Positions 35,002-45,352 of a stretch of DNA of 64,000 nt are shown here, piece after piece. Under the pieces are notes generated by a model that saw nothing but the letters and a program-made list of their open reading frames with translations, was not told the DNA's origin and searched no databases. The stretch comes from Rosa chinensis (lineage: Eukaryota; Streptophyta; Magnoliopsida; Rosales; Rosaceae): NCBI RefSeq assembly GCF_002994745.2, contig NC_037088.1, positions 65,180,397 to 65,244,396 of the forward strand, read 5' to 3'. Position 1 is the first letter of the stretch, and every line of letters begins with the position of its first letter. The position numbers were made by a program, and so were the translations under genes.

Positions 35002-36976
35002 AGCTTTTGCTAGTCCCTTAGCAAAATCACACTAAGACACACACTAACACTCAACGAAAATTAAAGACTCTACAAAAACAATGACTCTATTGCCCTTCAA
35101 CTTTTTGTCTCAGAAATCTCCTACTTTCACTACATCAAGATTAGCACTCAACCAAGAATCAATATATAGATATTCAAGAGTTAATTAAAACATATAATCC
35201 ACACATACACAAGTAGGACTTGGTTGTAATAATGGTGATGGTTTCTGTTAAGCATGCTTCGAACAAGTATGATTCATATCCTCACAAGGTATATCCACTC
35301 TTTCTTCTCTTAGAATTCAAGACAATGCTTAAAAGCTTATAATCACTCAATTATATGTGAGAGAAAATATTTTGAGGCAATCAAATAGCTCACATATATA
35401 AGAAACGAAAAGCACTTTGTGAATATAATTTTTTTTTTGAAAAGATCTCATGAAGGATATCAACTACTTGCACGGATGGACCCAAGCCATAGGTTCAACT
35501 CTTGTAACTCATCTCCACAAATCAAAGGCTGTCCCATCTTAAGGATCAAGAAGGTCTTATTTAGGGTTGTAATGGGGCCAAGGCTCAAGGTTTTAAGAAA
35601 TGAAGGGTAAGGATTTATCAAAGTGTCCTAAAAACCTAGCAGAGCACATGTAGATGTAGAGACCTCAAGAAATCCACCAAGGCATTGCAAAAACGTCACT
35701 TTCCCTAGAGGTAACATAAAAGGGCCTAATGTCTTCATGTTAGGCCAAATCTTCATTGTAAACTTCCCTAGAACTATAGTGGAATGGACAAAGGCCAAAT
35801 TTTTCTGTAGTGGGCCTTCAGTTCAAAGTAAACTCCAAAATCACTAAGTATGGGAGACTAAAATCCATAAACATTTTTCTTTCTTTTCTTTTCTAGCCGT
35901 ACACAATTTTTTCTTTTCTTTTCATTTTTCACGGCTTTCACAAATTTTTTTTTTTTCATGGACAAGTCTACCCCCACACTTGAACTTTCACCTCTTCTCA
36001 ATCTTCGTTCTCAATGCCAAATCCTCAAGTAAAGTCCCAAAATATAGCTCCACTAAGTTTTTAGAACAAAGGGTAGGAGTGTAGCTATACTAAGGTTCAG
36101 GGTTAAGGATTTAAGGGTGATGAAAGAAAAGGCTTAATGTAAGCTCAAAGGGGTTTATCTAAGGGAGTCCCATGACGGGCACAAATAGGGACACATGCTT
36201 ATTTGGCAATGGTGATATTTCCTAGGTTGCCTCTATCCCTTCCAGAATCAGGGCCATGTATTGACAAACGTCTCAACAAGCACAAGAGCGAATTCTAGCA
36301 TTCTCTAGTCCATCAAACTTAATCTATGGCAAGCAATCAATCAAATGAAAGAGTAATGAGATCATCAAAACATCGCCAAGAAATTAAGAATATGTTTTTC
36401 AATTATCACTCCAAGAAAAAGGGACATGGCTCAAATATCTCACATGAGCTTTTATGAATCAAAACTCATCCTAACATGCTCATATTCTGTACCAAGGTTA
36501 CGAAATCCATATCCACTACACATGCATGCATTTTTCATATATCTCAATTAACCAAAGAATACCATTTTAAAAATCATCTCAATTTTGTGATCATCTTTTA
36601 ATCATGATTTCAGAGATATAGAATCATCTTAGACAGTTGAAAGGGCATTCTAAGACTCAAAAACAAAAACAAAAGTAACCAAATTCTAGCGCCATTTTTT
36701 TTTATTTTTTTTATTTATTTTTTTTTATTTTTTTTTATTTTTTTTTATTTTTTTTTATTTTTTTAAATAATTTAATTTCAACACTTAGGTACGGGAACAG
36801 GGAGTCTCGATGTGCAATGGGACTGAAACAGCTACCCTTTTTCAAGACTATGTTTAATCCAATATACCTTAGTGCATCACAACATCAATTAAAAACACAA
36901 AAAACACAATCCAACTTCAACTATTTTTTTTTTTTTTTTTTATACTAACTACTAAAAACACAATAAAGCAATAACC
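35002..36976. other. LARD interior, non-coding
   Basis: About 2 kb without a gene-like frame. Contains T-rich tracts, notably a (TTTTTTTTATT)n array at about 36696-36770 and a T-run near 36925-36942. Confidence 0.7.
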
Positions 36977-37234
36977 CTTCCCCCATACTTAATTCATGCA
37001 TTGTCCTCAATGTATAAACAAATATAAATCATGCAAAGCATAAATCAAGCATAGAAGAGAAAATAAACACAACGAAACCTAAAACAACTTAAAATTTAAG
37101 AAAATAAAATAGAAGGAAGAGTTCAAGAAAGCAAATCTGCGTTTGATGTCTCCTCAACAGCTACAGTTGAAATGGGTTGCCTCCCATGCAGCGCTTAATG
37201 TTTAAAGTCTTTCAGCCTAGACTTGTACCTCCAT

Positions 37235-37765
37235 TTACTCCTTTGGAGGAGCGGTATGCGGGCGAGTGGCAGCCCTCTTGTTGGTTTCAGCCTTCGGAGG
37301 CGGGTCCTCATGTTGTGATGCAGTAGCGTCCTTGCGAGGAAACCCAGGAGGATAACTCTGCAAGTTATTGACTTCCTGAGCAAGCTTGTTTATTGCAGTG
37401 TGACAGCGGATCAAAGAGCAGTTCATCTCAGAGATGTAATCGATCATGCAATTGACTCTCCAATCTGTCACCATAATACCATCGCGGAGAGAGGAACGCA
37501 AATCATCAATCAAATCCGACAAGCTTTCCAGGGTGGCCATAGGCCGAGGAGCACGAGCAGCTGGTGAGGAAGAAGACTCTCCGGGATGCAGTCTGGGAGA
37601 GCGACGAGGCAGAGGAGGGGGACTGCGGGTACGCTCACGGATAGGACGATGGTCCCATGGACGAGTAAGCCCAGCTCTAGTGGCCGCTTGACGACCTTCT
37701 TCTTCCAAAGAGAGAACACGGCGTTGATTGACGCCCCTGCGAGGGGTAACCTTGGTTCGAGCCAT
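37235..37765 (-). CDS. LARD-encoded ORF of unknown function (176 aa)
   Basis: I do not recognise this protein. The ATG at 37765 opens 176 codons in the element's own sense, ending TAA at 37235-37237. The N-terminus is strongly basic (MARTKVTPRRG), followed by an R/P/S-rich region (SPPPLPRRSPRLHPG, about residues 47-62). Next comes a compact, probably helical part (about 80-145) with three Cys and two Trp/His-containing segments, and a P/A/K-rich tail. The first residues after Met, ARTK, equal the start of histone H3, possibly by chance. The start of the WUS-like gene lies 600 bp away on the other strand. It may be the remains of a gag-like or accessory protein of the element. Confidence 0.5.
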   Translation of the reverse strand: MARTKVTPRRGVNQRRVLSLEEEGRQAATRAGLTRPWDHRPIRERTRSPPPLPRRSPRLHPGESSSSPAARAPRPMATLESLSDLIDDLRSSLRDGIMVTDWRVNCMIDYISEMNCSLIRCHTAINKLAQEVNNLQSYPPGFPRKDATASQHEDPPPKAETNKRAATRPHTAPPKE

Positions 37766-37942
37766 GAGGAAGTAGAAGGAATTTGAAACTGCACGCTTAG
37801 ACAAACCTTAGTAAAATCTGGAGGAGACAAAAAAGGATGTATATGTAAAGCACAAAATAGGGTAGAAATCTCAACAGGCACACAGTTTTAACAAAGCTTC
37901 TCCGGGAAGGAGAAGAGTTATGACAGTTCACGGCCCAAGAAA

Positions 37943-38145
37943 CTCCCCCACGTGTAAATATTCCTTTCTTTTCCTGGATTTATGGCAGGCTTTCGGCTAT
38001 AGCTTGTCTGTCACAGATCCTCGAGATTCGTTTGATTCCCCCACGCGTCCTTTCTTTTCCTTGATTCACGGCAATTAAACCTGCTTTCGGCTGTAGCTTA
38101 TCTGTCACAGCTCCTCGAGATCAGTTTGGTTCCCCCACGTGTCCT
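37943..38145 (+). repeat. ~95-bp tandem repeat upstream of the WUS-like gene
   Basis: Two units (about 37943-38036 and 38037-38131) and the start of a third share CCCCCACG(T/C)GT, TTTCTTTTCCT, GCTTTCGGCT, CTGTCACAG and TCCTCGAGAT. Each unit begins with a CACGTG or CACGCG core, a G-box-like word. It lies about 105-310 bp upstream of the TATA box at 38250. Confidence 0.75.
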
Positions 38146-38249
38146 TCACGAGCCAACAGCTTTTCCGTGTTTTCGGGGGACTTTAATCCAACGCGTAGAT
38201 TTAATCTCAGAGATCGTCGATCCAACGGTGGAGATCTGCTCACTCGTTC

Positions 38250-38258
38250 TATAAATAG
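38250..38258 (+). promoter_or_regulatory. TATA box of the WUS-like gene
   Basis: TATAAATAG, 110 bp upstream of the ATG at 38368, followed by a CT-rich leader. Position and sequence fit a plant core promoter, implying that the gene could be transcribed on its own rather than from the LTR. Confidence 0.65.
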
Positions 38259-38367
38259 GTGCATTCTGAGCGACTGTTCACTCCAAAAGAAAATTCTTCC
38301 GAGTTCCAGCCTTTCTTTCTCAACCCTTCAGCCTTTCTTTCGAAACTCAAATCTTTTCTTCATCAAC

Positions 38368-39042
38368 ATGGAACCACGAACTCTGCAACTAATGGAGTTA
38401 CAAACCCAGCAACAAATGGAATTACAAGCCCAGCAACCAACCGAGGAGGGAGGAAGCATCCAAGCAGCCGGGAGTAGTAACCGGTGGGCTCCCACACCGC
38501 CTCAACTAAGAATCCTCAAGGGCCTTTACTATGATAAGGGTTTTAAGTACCCAACTCCAGAGCAGATTCAAGAGATCTGCCTTCATCTGCAACAATATGG
38601 GCAGATCGAGGACAAGAACGTCTTCTTTTGGTTCCAGAACCTCAAGGCTCGTGAGAGGCAGAAGTTGAAGGAATTTCGGAACGTTCCGGTTGGTGGATCT
38701 CTTGATCTCAATTTTGGATCCACTAGTTCTACTGATGATGGTAGATCCATTGATCTAAACTTTGGGTCACGTGTCGGCTATGGTGTTGACCCATATTCCT
38801 CCTCACCCTTCAACACTAATACCAGTACTATCTCCTTTGGCACAACAGGAGGACAATCTTTCATGGAACAACGAGGAGGAGATCACCAGGAGATTGAAAC
38901 CCTTCCACTATTCCCCATGCATGGTGAGGACATCTTTGGCAACATGAAGACTACTTCCGAGGGAGGTAGTGGCTATGGCGGTGACTCTCGCATTTCCCTT
39001 GAGCTCAGCCTCAACTCCTACAAAGATGCAGACATGGCTTAG
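38368..39042 (+). CDS. WUSCHEL-type homeobox protein, intronless, inside the LARD
   Basis: Uninterrupted 224-residue protein. ATG 38368 starts MEPRTLQLME; the open frame further upstream has no ATG. Seen: Q-rich N-terminus, WOX homeodomain about 36-102 (RWAPTPPQ to WFQNLKARERQK), two DLNFGS repeats (113-118, 129-134), WUS box TLPLFPMHG at 178-186 and EAR-like LELSLN at 211-216. WUS proteins are nuclear regulators of shoot stem cells; the WUS box and EAR motif recruit TOPLESS-type repressors. Family genes normally have introns, so this is probably a retrotransposed copy carried by the element. It is shorter than Arabidopsis WUS (292) and has Leu in helix 3 (QNLKARER) where WUS has His. It runs opposite to the element. 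No stops or frameshifts, and a TATA box is present. A WUS-clade assignment is likely; expression is unknown. Confidence 0.92.
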   Translation: MEPRTLQLMELQTQQQMELQAQQPTEEGGSIQAAGSSNRWAPTPPQLRILKGLYYDKGFKYPTPEQIQEICLHLQQYGQIEDKNVFFWFQNLKARERQKLKEFRNVPVGGSLDLNFGSTSSTDDGRSIDLNFGSRVGYGVDPYSSSPFNTNTSTISFGTTGGQSFMEQRGGDHQEIETLPLFPMHGEDIFGNMKTTSEGGSGYGGDSRISLELSLNSYKDADMA

Positions 39043-39053
39043 TTTAGAGTATT

Positions 39054-39190
39054 ATTATTATTTTTTTTTTGTTTTTTTTTGTTTGTTTTTTTTTTTTTTT
39101 GTAAATAGCTGAATTTAATAAGACTGAATGAATGCAGTTTTTTTTTTTTTTTTTTTTTTTTAATAATATAGGACTCAAAAATAAAAGACA

Positions 39191-39228
<38 letters not shown>
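39054..39228 (+). repeat. Poly-T and (AT)n low-complexity tract
   Basis: T-rich runs at about 39060-39100 and 39139-39161, then an (AT)n microsatellite at about 39200-39227, starting 12 bp after the stop codon of the WUS-like gene. Confidence 0.9.
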
Positions 39229-39234
<6 letters not shown>

Positions 39235-39510
39235 TAGGACTCAAAATGAAAGACAAAAATATAAATCCCTTCCCCCACACTTAAATATTGCATTATCCTC
39301 AATGTAATCAATTAAAAGCATGCAATGAAATAAGTAAGCATAGATAGAAGACATTTACGAAAACAAATCATAAAATAAAAACAATAGAGAAAAAAATGAA
39401 AAATAAAAAAGAAATAGGGAAAGAGAAAGCAAATCTGATTATATTCTGAATTGGGTTGCCTCCCAAGTAGCGCTTGTATTTTACGTCTTGCAGCCAGACG
39501 GTACCTACAT

Positions 39511-40294
39511 TAAATAAAGTTAGTAACTATAATTAACAAAGAAATACAAAATAAAAACAAGTATAACTATTAATTGCAAACTACAAGTATAATTAACAAG
39601 TATAATGTACATAAGACACAAGTTAAGTACTCAAGTGAGTATAAAACGTGAAAAGTATTTTTACAAGTTTAAAGTGTGAAACAACAAAACTAATTTACAC
39701 GTATAGAGTATTCACAAGTATTTCTTTTATTATAAACATTATTGATATCGAATCAAATTCCAAGGGGTAAATCAAGTGGACGTGCGGCCCAAGTATAGTC
39801 GCCTAGACACAAACTCCCTTTCAAATCGTTTGGGCAACCTTACTGAAATGGCCAGGTGGGGGAGGACGAACACGAGAGGAAAAATCCATTTTGGCATGAG
39901 CTACTCCCACATAGTGGTTTAGGCCCATTTGCAAGCACTTCTGGATTCAAAAACCCGTCATGAACGTTGTCCCCTTCCTAGACACCATTCCACATAGGCT
40001 ATACTTACTAAGATGAGAAAGTTCATAAGTGTGAAGACAGTTCAACAAGTGTTAATAAAGGCCGCCCTCAACCTTAAGGGACCTGAGCTAGGTACCAATA
40101 AGGGGTTTAGGCCAATATTAACAAAAGAGACTTCACCTATTCCTCTCAATTTACAACCTACAATTAAAATTCGTGTTCAATAATATAAATAATATTTAAA
40201 CTAAGTTTTAAACAATTTATATACAACAAATATATACAATAAATGATACAATTTAGCAAGTGATTTTTCAATCCCCGGCAACGGCGCCAAAAAT
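39511..40294. other. LARD interior next to the 5' LTR
   Basis: About 780 bp of non-coding leader between the right internal repeat and the primer site. No frame is supported. Confidence 0.6.
40273..40289 (-). promoter_or_regulatory. Primer binding site of the LARD
   Basis: On the minus strand TGGCGCCGTTGCCGGGG follows the LTR end after five bases. The sequence is the type usually read as complementary to tRNA-Asp in Athila-like plant gypsy elements. It fixes the element's orientation as minus. Confidence 0.85.
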
Positions 40295-42169
40295 TGACGC
40301 GCCTGAAAGCAAGCGCGTAATTTAACCCTGTAATATCGTTAGTAGTATAAGTAAGTAGGGATCGTTCTATTCCGGGGATTGAGGGTACACTTGTAATTGT
40401 GAAACAAATAAAGAAAAGTATTATTTACAAAAATAAAATAAAGAATATAAATATATACAATTGTATAAACAAATAAAGAATTAAAATAATAAAGTATTAT
40501 TTACAAAAATAAAATAAAGAATAAATATATACAAGTGAACAAAAATAAGGGGGGATTTTGTTTTTGGATTTTCGAAAATAAAACTAAGTTAACAAAATAA
40601 TTAAAATGCAAAAACATAAAAATAAAATAGAGTGAGAGAACAAAGATCAAAAACCGAAACATATGATTAAAATTGATTCAAACCCTAATATTGTTCATCT
40701 AAGTCATGAGAGAGGAGTTGATCATGTGAAACATTCGAAAGCAAATGATTTCCCATATTTTACTTTTCAATGCTAATTAACCTAAGCGAAAGCACCTAGA
40801 TTAATCCTATCAAACATGCAATCAAGCCCTAGAAAGCTAGTCAATCATGACATGTTTAATGCATTAGACATAGAGAAAGGCTATCAACTCAAGTGTACAA
40901 CTTAGTTATGGAAAAGTCCACCTAATTGCAATCCTCTTCAATTAAATTCGATTCTTGTCCAGAACCTTTACTACTTTTGATTCAAGTTACACAAAACGAA
41001 AAGTCGATTTCATGTTCTTAAACCTAGCACCAATTACATGCAAATCCTATAAGTGTCGACCCAAATAAGATAAACATATAAAAGTTTTCTGTAAAGCAAA
41101 TTTAATCGAACAAACTCACATAAGCAACTTAGAATCACAATTATATGAATCTAAAAATTCTCAATTAATCATAAAATTCCAGAAATTAATATTCATTCAA
41201 ACACATATGTCAACTAGAACAAAACCAACGAAATCAAAGCAAAGGTTACAAAGGAGAATCGGATTACACCGTGAGATGGAGATGAGATGAACGAATTGAG
41301 GATGTGGTCTCTTGAATCTCGAAAGCAAGCTTCAAGGATGGTGATGGAGGATGATGCTCACGGCAATTCTTCTTCTCCCTTGGCCTTGCTTGAAATGTTG
41401 AATGCACTAGAGGATGGAGAGAAAATGGAAAGGAAATGGAGAGACAAAGAAGATGGAATGGATGAAGGAATTCTTGTAGGAAATGGTGACTAAGGAAAAT
41501 GGAGAGGAAATGGTGAGACAAAGAAGATGAGATGGATGAAGGAATTGGTTTAGGAAAATGGAAAGGAAATGGAGAGACAAAGAAGATGAGATGGATGAAG
41601 GAATTGGTATTGAGAGTGAGAGGAGAAGTGTATTTATAGCCCAAAAAATGATGAATGGAGGGTGGAGATGAACATAAATGAAGGGCTAGATATGTTAGAC
41701 AAATTTGTAAAAAATATCTTCCCACATGTTTATCACTTGTTCAACTTGAATTGATTTTCCTCCTCAAGTTTTTCCACTTGGTTGCAACTTTGATTTTCCT
41801 CCTCAAGATTTTCCACTTCCTTGCAACTTTGATTTTCCTCCTCAAGTTTTTCCACTTGGTTGCAACTTTGATTTTCCTCCTCAAGATTTTCCACTTCCTT
41901 GCAACTTTGATTTTCCTCCTCAAGATTTTCCACTTGCTTGGAGGTCCTAAAAAAATAGAAACTAATAAGAAAAATAGAAACTTTCCTAAAATGAAAAATG
42001 GCAACTTACTAAAAATGATAAATAGAAACTACAAAAATATAAACTTTCTACAAATAGGAACTTTCCCAATCAAAGAATGGAAACTTTCCTAAACAGGATT
42101 TTAATAAGGAAATAACGTAAGAAATGTAGGGAAATGCAGTTAAAACGTCGCATTAAAATGCTCCTATCA
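40295..42169 (-). repeat. LTR of the LARD (5' LTR in element sense)
   Basis: 1,875 bp partner of 33113-34986, offset by 7,183 bp. It differs from it only within the first ~25 bp (TGACGCGCCTGAAAGC here, TGATGCGCTCAAAGC there, and G/A a few bases later). Carries the 39-bp array at 41753-41940. Confidence 0.93.
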
Positions 42170-44491
42170 ATGAGCACCTGCAGCTGGAGCGGCCACTTCT
42201 GTCTCCGCCGGGACACTTTCGAGCGGCGGCACGTCAGGCTGTGACGCCTTTGCAAAGTCAATGGCACCCTTCCGCTTCAACATATCTATATTGGCCCGGG
42301 CGCCAGACTTCGCCGCTTCGGTCAGCGTCTTCTTAAACTCCGCCGACTGCTTGAATGCTTCAACAGCAGCGGCCGCAGCGGCGCTCCCCTCAGCTCTCAG
42401 ACGGGTAACCTCACCCCCCAGCCGCTTCAGTTCGGCCATCCTTTCGGCGGACTCCCGCTGCACTATAATGAGCTTCTTGTCTTTGGCGGCTATCCGCTCC
42501 TGCAGCAGCCCGATCTCCTGCTCCAACTTGGAGACGTGTTCATTCCTCTCCAGATCCCGCCGAATGGCCGCATTAAGCTTGCCGCGGGCGTCCGCATAAT
42601 CACATTCCGCCTTGACCAGTCCCCGCTCGAGCTCCGCCAGTCTCTCCTTGGCCTCCGCCAGCTCCCTCTGGAGACCTCCGATTTCTCCCTTGAGCTCTTC
42701 CTCAACCCGGGACTGCTTTGACGCCGCCACGAACATATCGTGTAACCCCGCCGATATTTGACCAAACGCCGAGCTGAAGGGCGATTGGTCAATTGCCGTC
42801 GGGCGCGATATGCCCGCCAGACCCCCGAACCCCAACCGCTCGCACAGATGGAAGAGGAACTCCCGCTCCCCTTCTGTCATGAATGGCGCATACTCGGCGA
42901 AGGAGTCCAGATCGCTGACGGCGGGCGCCTCTCCCTCCACCGTCGCAGTTTTTGCAGGAGCTTGGCGGGCCTTCTTCTGTCGGCGGGCCCCAACCACCTC
43001 CACCTCTTCTCCTTCTTCCTCGTTAGGAGACTCAGCCGTCCGGCGCTTTTTCTCCAGCGCCCTCTGGCCCCCAGCGGCGGCCCTCGTCGCCCTTACTGGC
43101 GGTTCCTCCCTCGTCACAATGACTTCTCCCGCTGGCTGAACCACCTTCTGAGGACCACGCCTCTGGGCAGGCATCCGCTCCTTCTGAGGCCCGGCCGCAA
43201 CACTTCCCCTCTGATCCCCGCCGGCCGTCTGTGTCCCCGCCTGCACCACAGGCAGACCATCTTCACCAAGGTGAGACTAGTGCGGCATCGCCATCACCAC
43301 CGGAACCTCGGACTGGCTCAACGCCAACGTCTCCGGGTTCACCAGAGTCTGCTGGGCCGCCAGCCCCTCGGCGTATATGGCCTCCAAAAAATTTTCTATC
43401 TCCGCCCGATCCATCGCTTTCTCAAATGCGTCGCGACTTGATTTATTGCCCGGCGGAGTTTCTAAAAAAAAAAAAAAGAGGGAAGACAGCCACCAGTCAG
43501 ACACAATTCAGTAGTATAAAACGAAACGACAAGGTAGACTCCTCACCAATGGAGCGTGTTAGTCGCAGGTCGACCAATAACTCCCAACCAGTCAGCAGGC
43601 GGAAATCAAGCAAGTTTCGGTTCCGCCAGCAACCTCTGATCCTCGCCACACGGCACTCTTCTTCGCGAGTCAGCGTATACCGAAGTCCCGCTGCACAAAA
43701 AAAAAACACATCGATAGTAAGAATACAAGTTCAAGCACGCAAGCACGCCAAACATTTTCAGCGGACACCGGACACCAACCTCGAATAGGTTGGAACTCAG
43801 ACTTAATCCTAAATGACGGCCCTTCTTCGTTCGACCTAGCGTGGTACTCCCAACCGTCTGTAGCAACGCAGAAGGTCCCCCGCCAATAGGACATGGAGTC
43901 CCTCAGATTCTCGATCAGCTTGGGGGCTCCCTGCCGGCGACTCAAGTTCACTTGCCCTTGGCAGCCTCGGCGCTTCACGTACACCAACTCGTAGAAGTGA
44001 AGCACTTCCGCCACGGTTGGCCCCTCACACCCGGATAACCGCCAAAGGGAGTTCACGGCGAGCAACAGGAGCCACATGTTGGGGCAAATCTGACCCAACG
44101 CAAGGCCAAATTCGCACACCAGGATCTGGAGGTTGGGCACCAGCGGGAGTGTCACCCCTTGGCGGAATACCGCCTCGTGAACGGCAGCAGATCCCGGCGG
44201 GAGAATAGACGCCTTCTCATCCGCTGTCGGCGGACGCAGCTTCACCGACCCCGGCAACCGGAACGTCTGTTTCAGCCGGTTAACCGCAGCGGCCGTCATC
44301 CGCCCACCTGCCTCGTCAACGGCAGTGCCATCTGACAGGACCCACGCCGATTCCGCATGCTGCCCCGCTACGTCTTCTTCCCCAGCGGAGCCGCTAGCAG
44401 CACTATTACTCGCCAGACGCTCGTCGCGCCTGGCTTTGGCGGCAGCGGCCTCGCCCGCCTTAGAACTCTCCGGACGCGAACCCCGACCCAT
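42170..44491 (-). CDS. Antisense ORF of the Tat element (three-exon gene, 3' end cut off)
   Basis: Minus-strand gene opposite to gag-pol. ATG 44491; exons 44491-43780, 43690-43547 and 43461-42170, with GT-AG introns whose phases match (1 nt carried over at both joins). It continues after the nested element at 33112-32889. Exon 1 encodes a domain (RLPGSVKLRPP, then LGQICPNMWLLLLAVNSLW, then FYELVYVKR) of the kind annotated in plants as putative gypsy-type transposon protein (Pfam Transposase_28, from memory). Exon 3 encodes a long E/R/L-rich coiled coil (about 43-42.4 kb). Tat elements are known for such antisense ORFs of unknown role. Odd: one in-frame TAG at 43277-43279, either a true stop or part of a short unrecognised intron (a GT...CTGTGGTGCAG candidate spans it). 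Confidence 0.75.
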
Positions 44492-45112
44492 AACTACTTC
44501 CTAGGGGATGGTCTGTAGCGGCTCGACGTCTAGCGCTTCTGGCAGTGAGGTTCCTGCAGGAATCAATAAAAATCAATAAAAATCCCATCCGCCGCGCTGA
44601 GCGACACGTCAGACCCGGAATCCTCACTGCTCGAAATCTCTATAACGCTAGCCATCCCAAAACCCTAAAACCCACATCAGTTAGCACAAACATAGATCTA
44701 GCCTATTCTCGCATCAGATATAGCCAAAATAATCAAGAACAAAGCCCAGAAAACTCCAAAGTATAAACAAACGCACTCAACCCAGACTCGGCTATCCAAA
44801 TCCTAAACCACTAAACGCATTGGCCAACCATCATTCAACCCCCCCACAAAAAACCCCATCTCACACCTCAGAACACACCCAGAAAAGCAAACACAACAAA
44901 ACCCAGAAACTAGCAGAAACAAATAGCAGAAGACAGAGATCCGAATACCAACCTCAGTGGTGCAATCTCCGGCACGGTGGTGCACAGTTACGACCGACGT
45001 CTCTCTGGGAGTGGTATACCCAAACTTCGGTAGACTCCTTCTCCGGTTTCGGACAAACGGTGGCTAAGCTTTCAAAATTTTCACAAAGTGTCGAATCCCC
45101 CAGAGTTTCCCC

Positions 45113-45122
45113 CCTTTTATAT
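45113..45122 (-). promoter_or_regulatory. Candidate TATA box for the antisense ORF
   Basis: ATATAAAAGG on the minus strand, about 620 bp upstream of the ATG at 44491, in a GC-rich context. A 5' leader intron is possible but not shown. Confidence 0.45.
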
Positions 45123-45352
45123 CGGCCCCAACGCGTCCTCAGCCGTCCGCTCCAAACCGACATCACTTGTTAGCCGTACACGTGTGGTACGTCTCCACTC
45201 ACTCTCCGGATTGCCCGAGGCGTCATCTCGGTTACGAAACCCACAGTTACTGTCATTAAAGGCTAGAAGACGGACATGCTTAGCAGACAAACCTACGCAC
45301 GCTAACCCGCTATAGGCTCGACACGTATTAACCACCGAAGGGGCAACTTTGG

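Larger units (their letters stand above)
36977..39510 (+). repeat. Pair of diverged internal direct repeats flanking the cargo ORFs
   Basis: Copies at about 36977-37230 and 39266-39510 share CCCTTCCCCCA(T/C)ACTTAA, GCAATTGTCCTCAATG-like words, AAGCAAATCTG, GGGTTGCCTCCCA and AGCGCTT. Divergence is substantial, so the duplication is old compared with the LTRs. The two coding frames lie between them. Confidence 0.65.
33113..42169 (-). mobile_element. LARD-type LTR retrotransposon carrying a WUS-like homeobox gene
   Basis: 9,057-bp element in reverse orientation. LTRs at 33113-34986 and 40295-42169 are about 1.87 kb and nearly identical; a 5-bp duplication ATGAG flanks it (33108-33112, 42170-42174). 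Read on the minus strand it has the primer site TGGCGCCGTTGCCGGGG beside the 40295-42169 LTR and a purine tract beside the other. The 5.3-kb interior has no recognisable gag or pol, the mark of a large retrotransposon derivative that must borrow enzymes. The primer site is the type reported for Athila-like gypsy elements. The interior holds a divergent pair of ORFs between two diverged direct repeats (36977-37230 and 39266-39510). Confidence 0.92.

Noticed and set aside
39039..39311. Lysine- and isoleucine-rich minus-strand frames after the WUS-like gene
   Set aside because: Translation of poly-T and (AT)n tracts.
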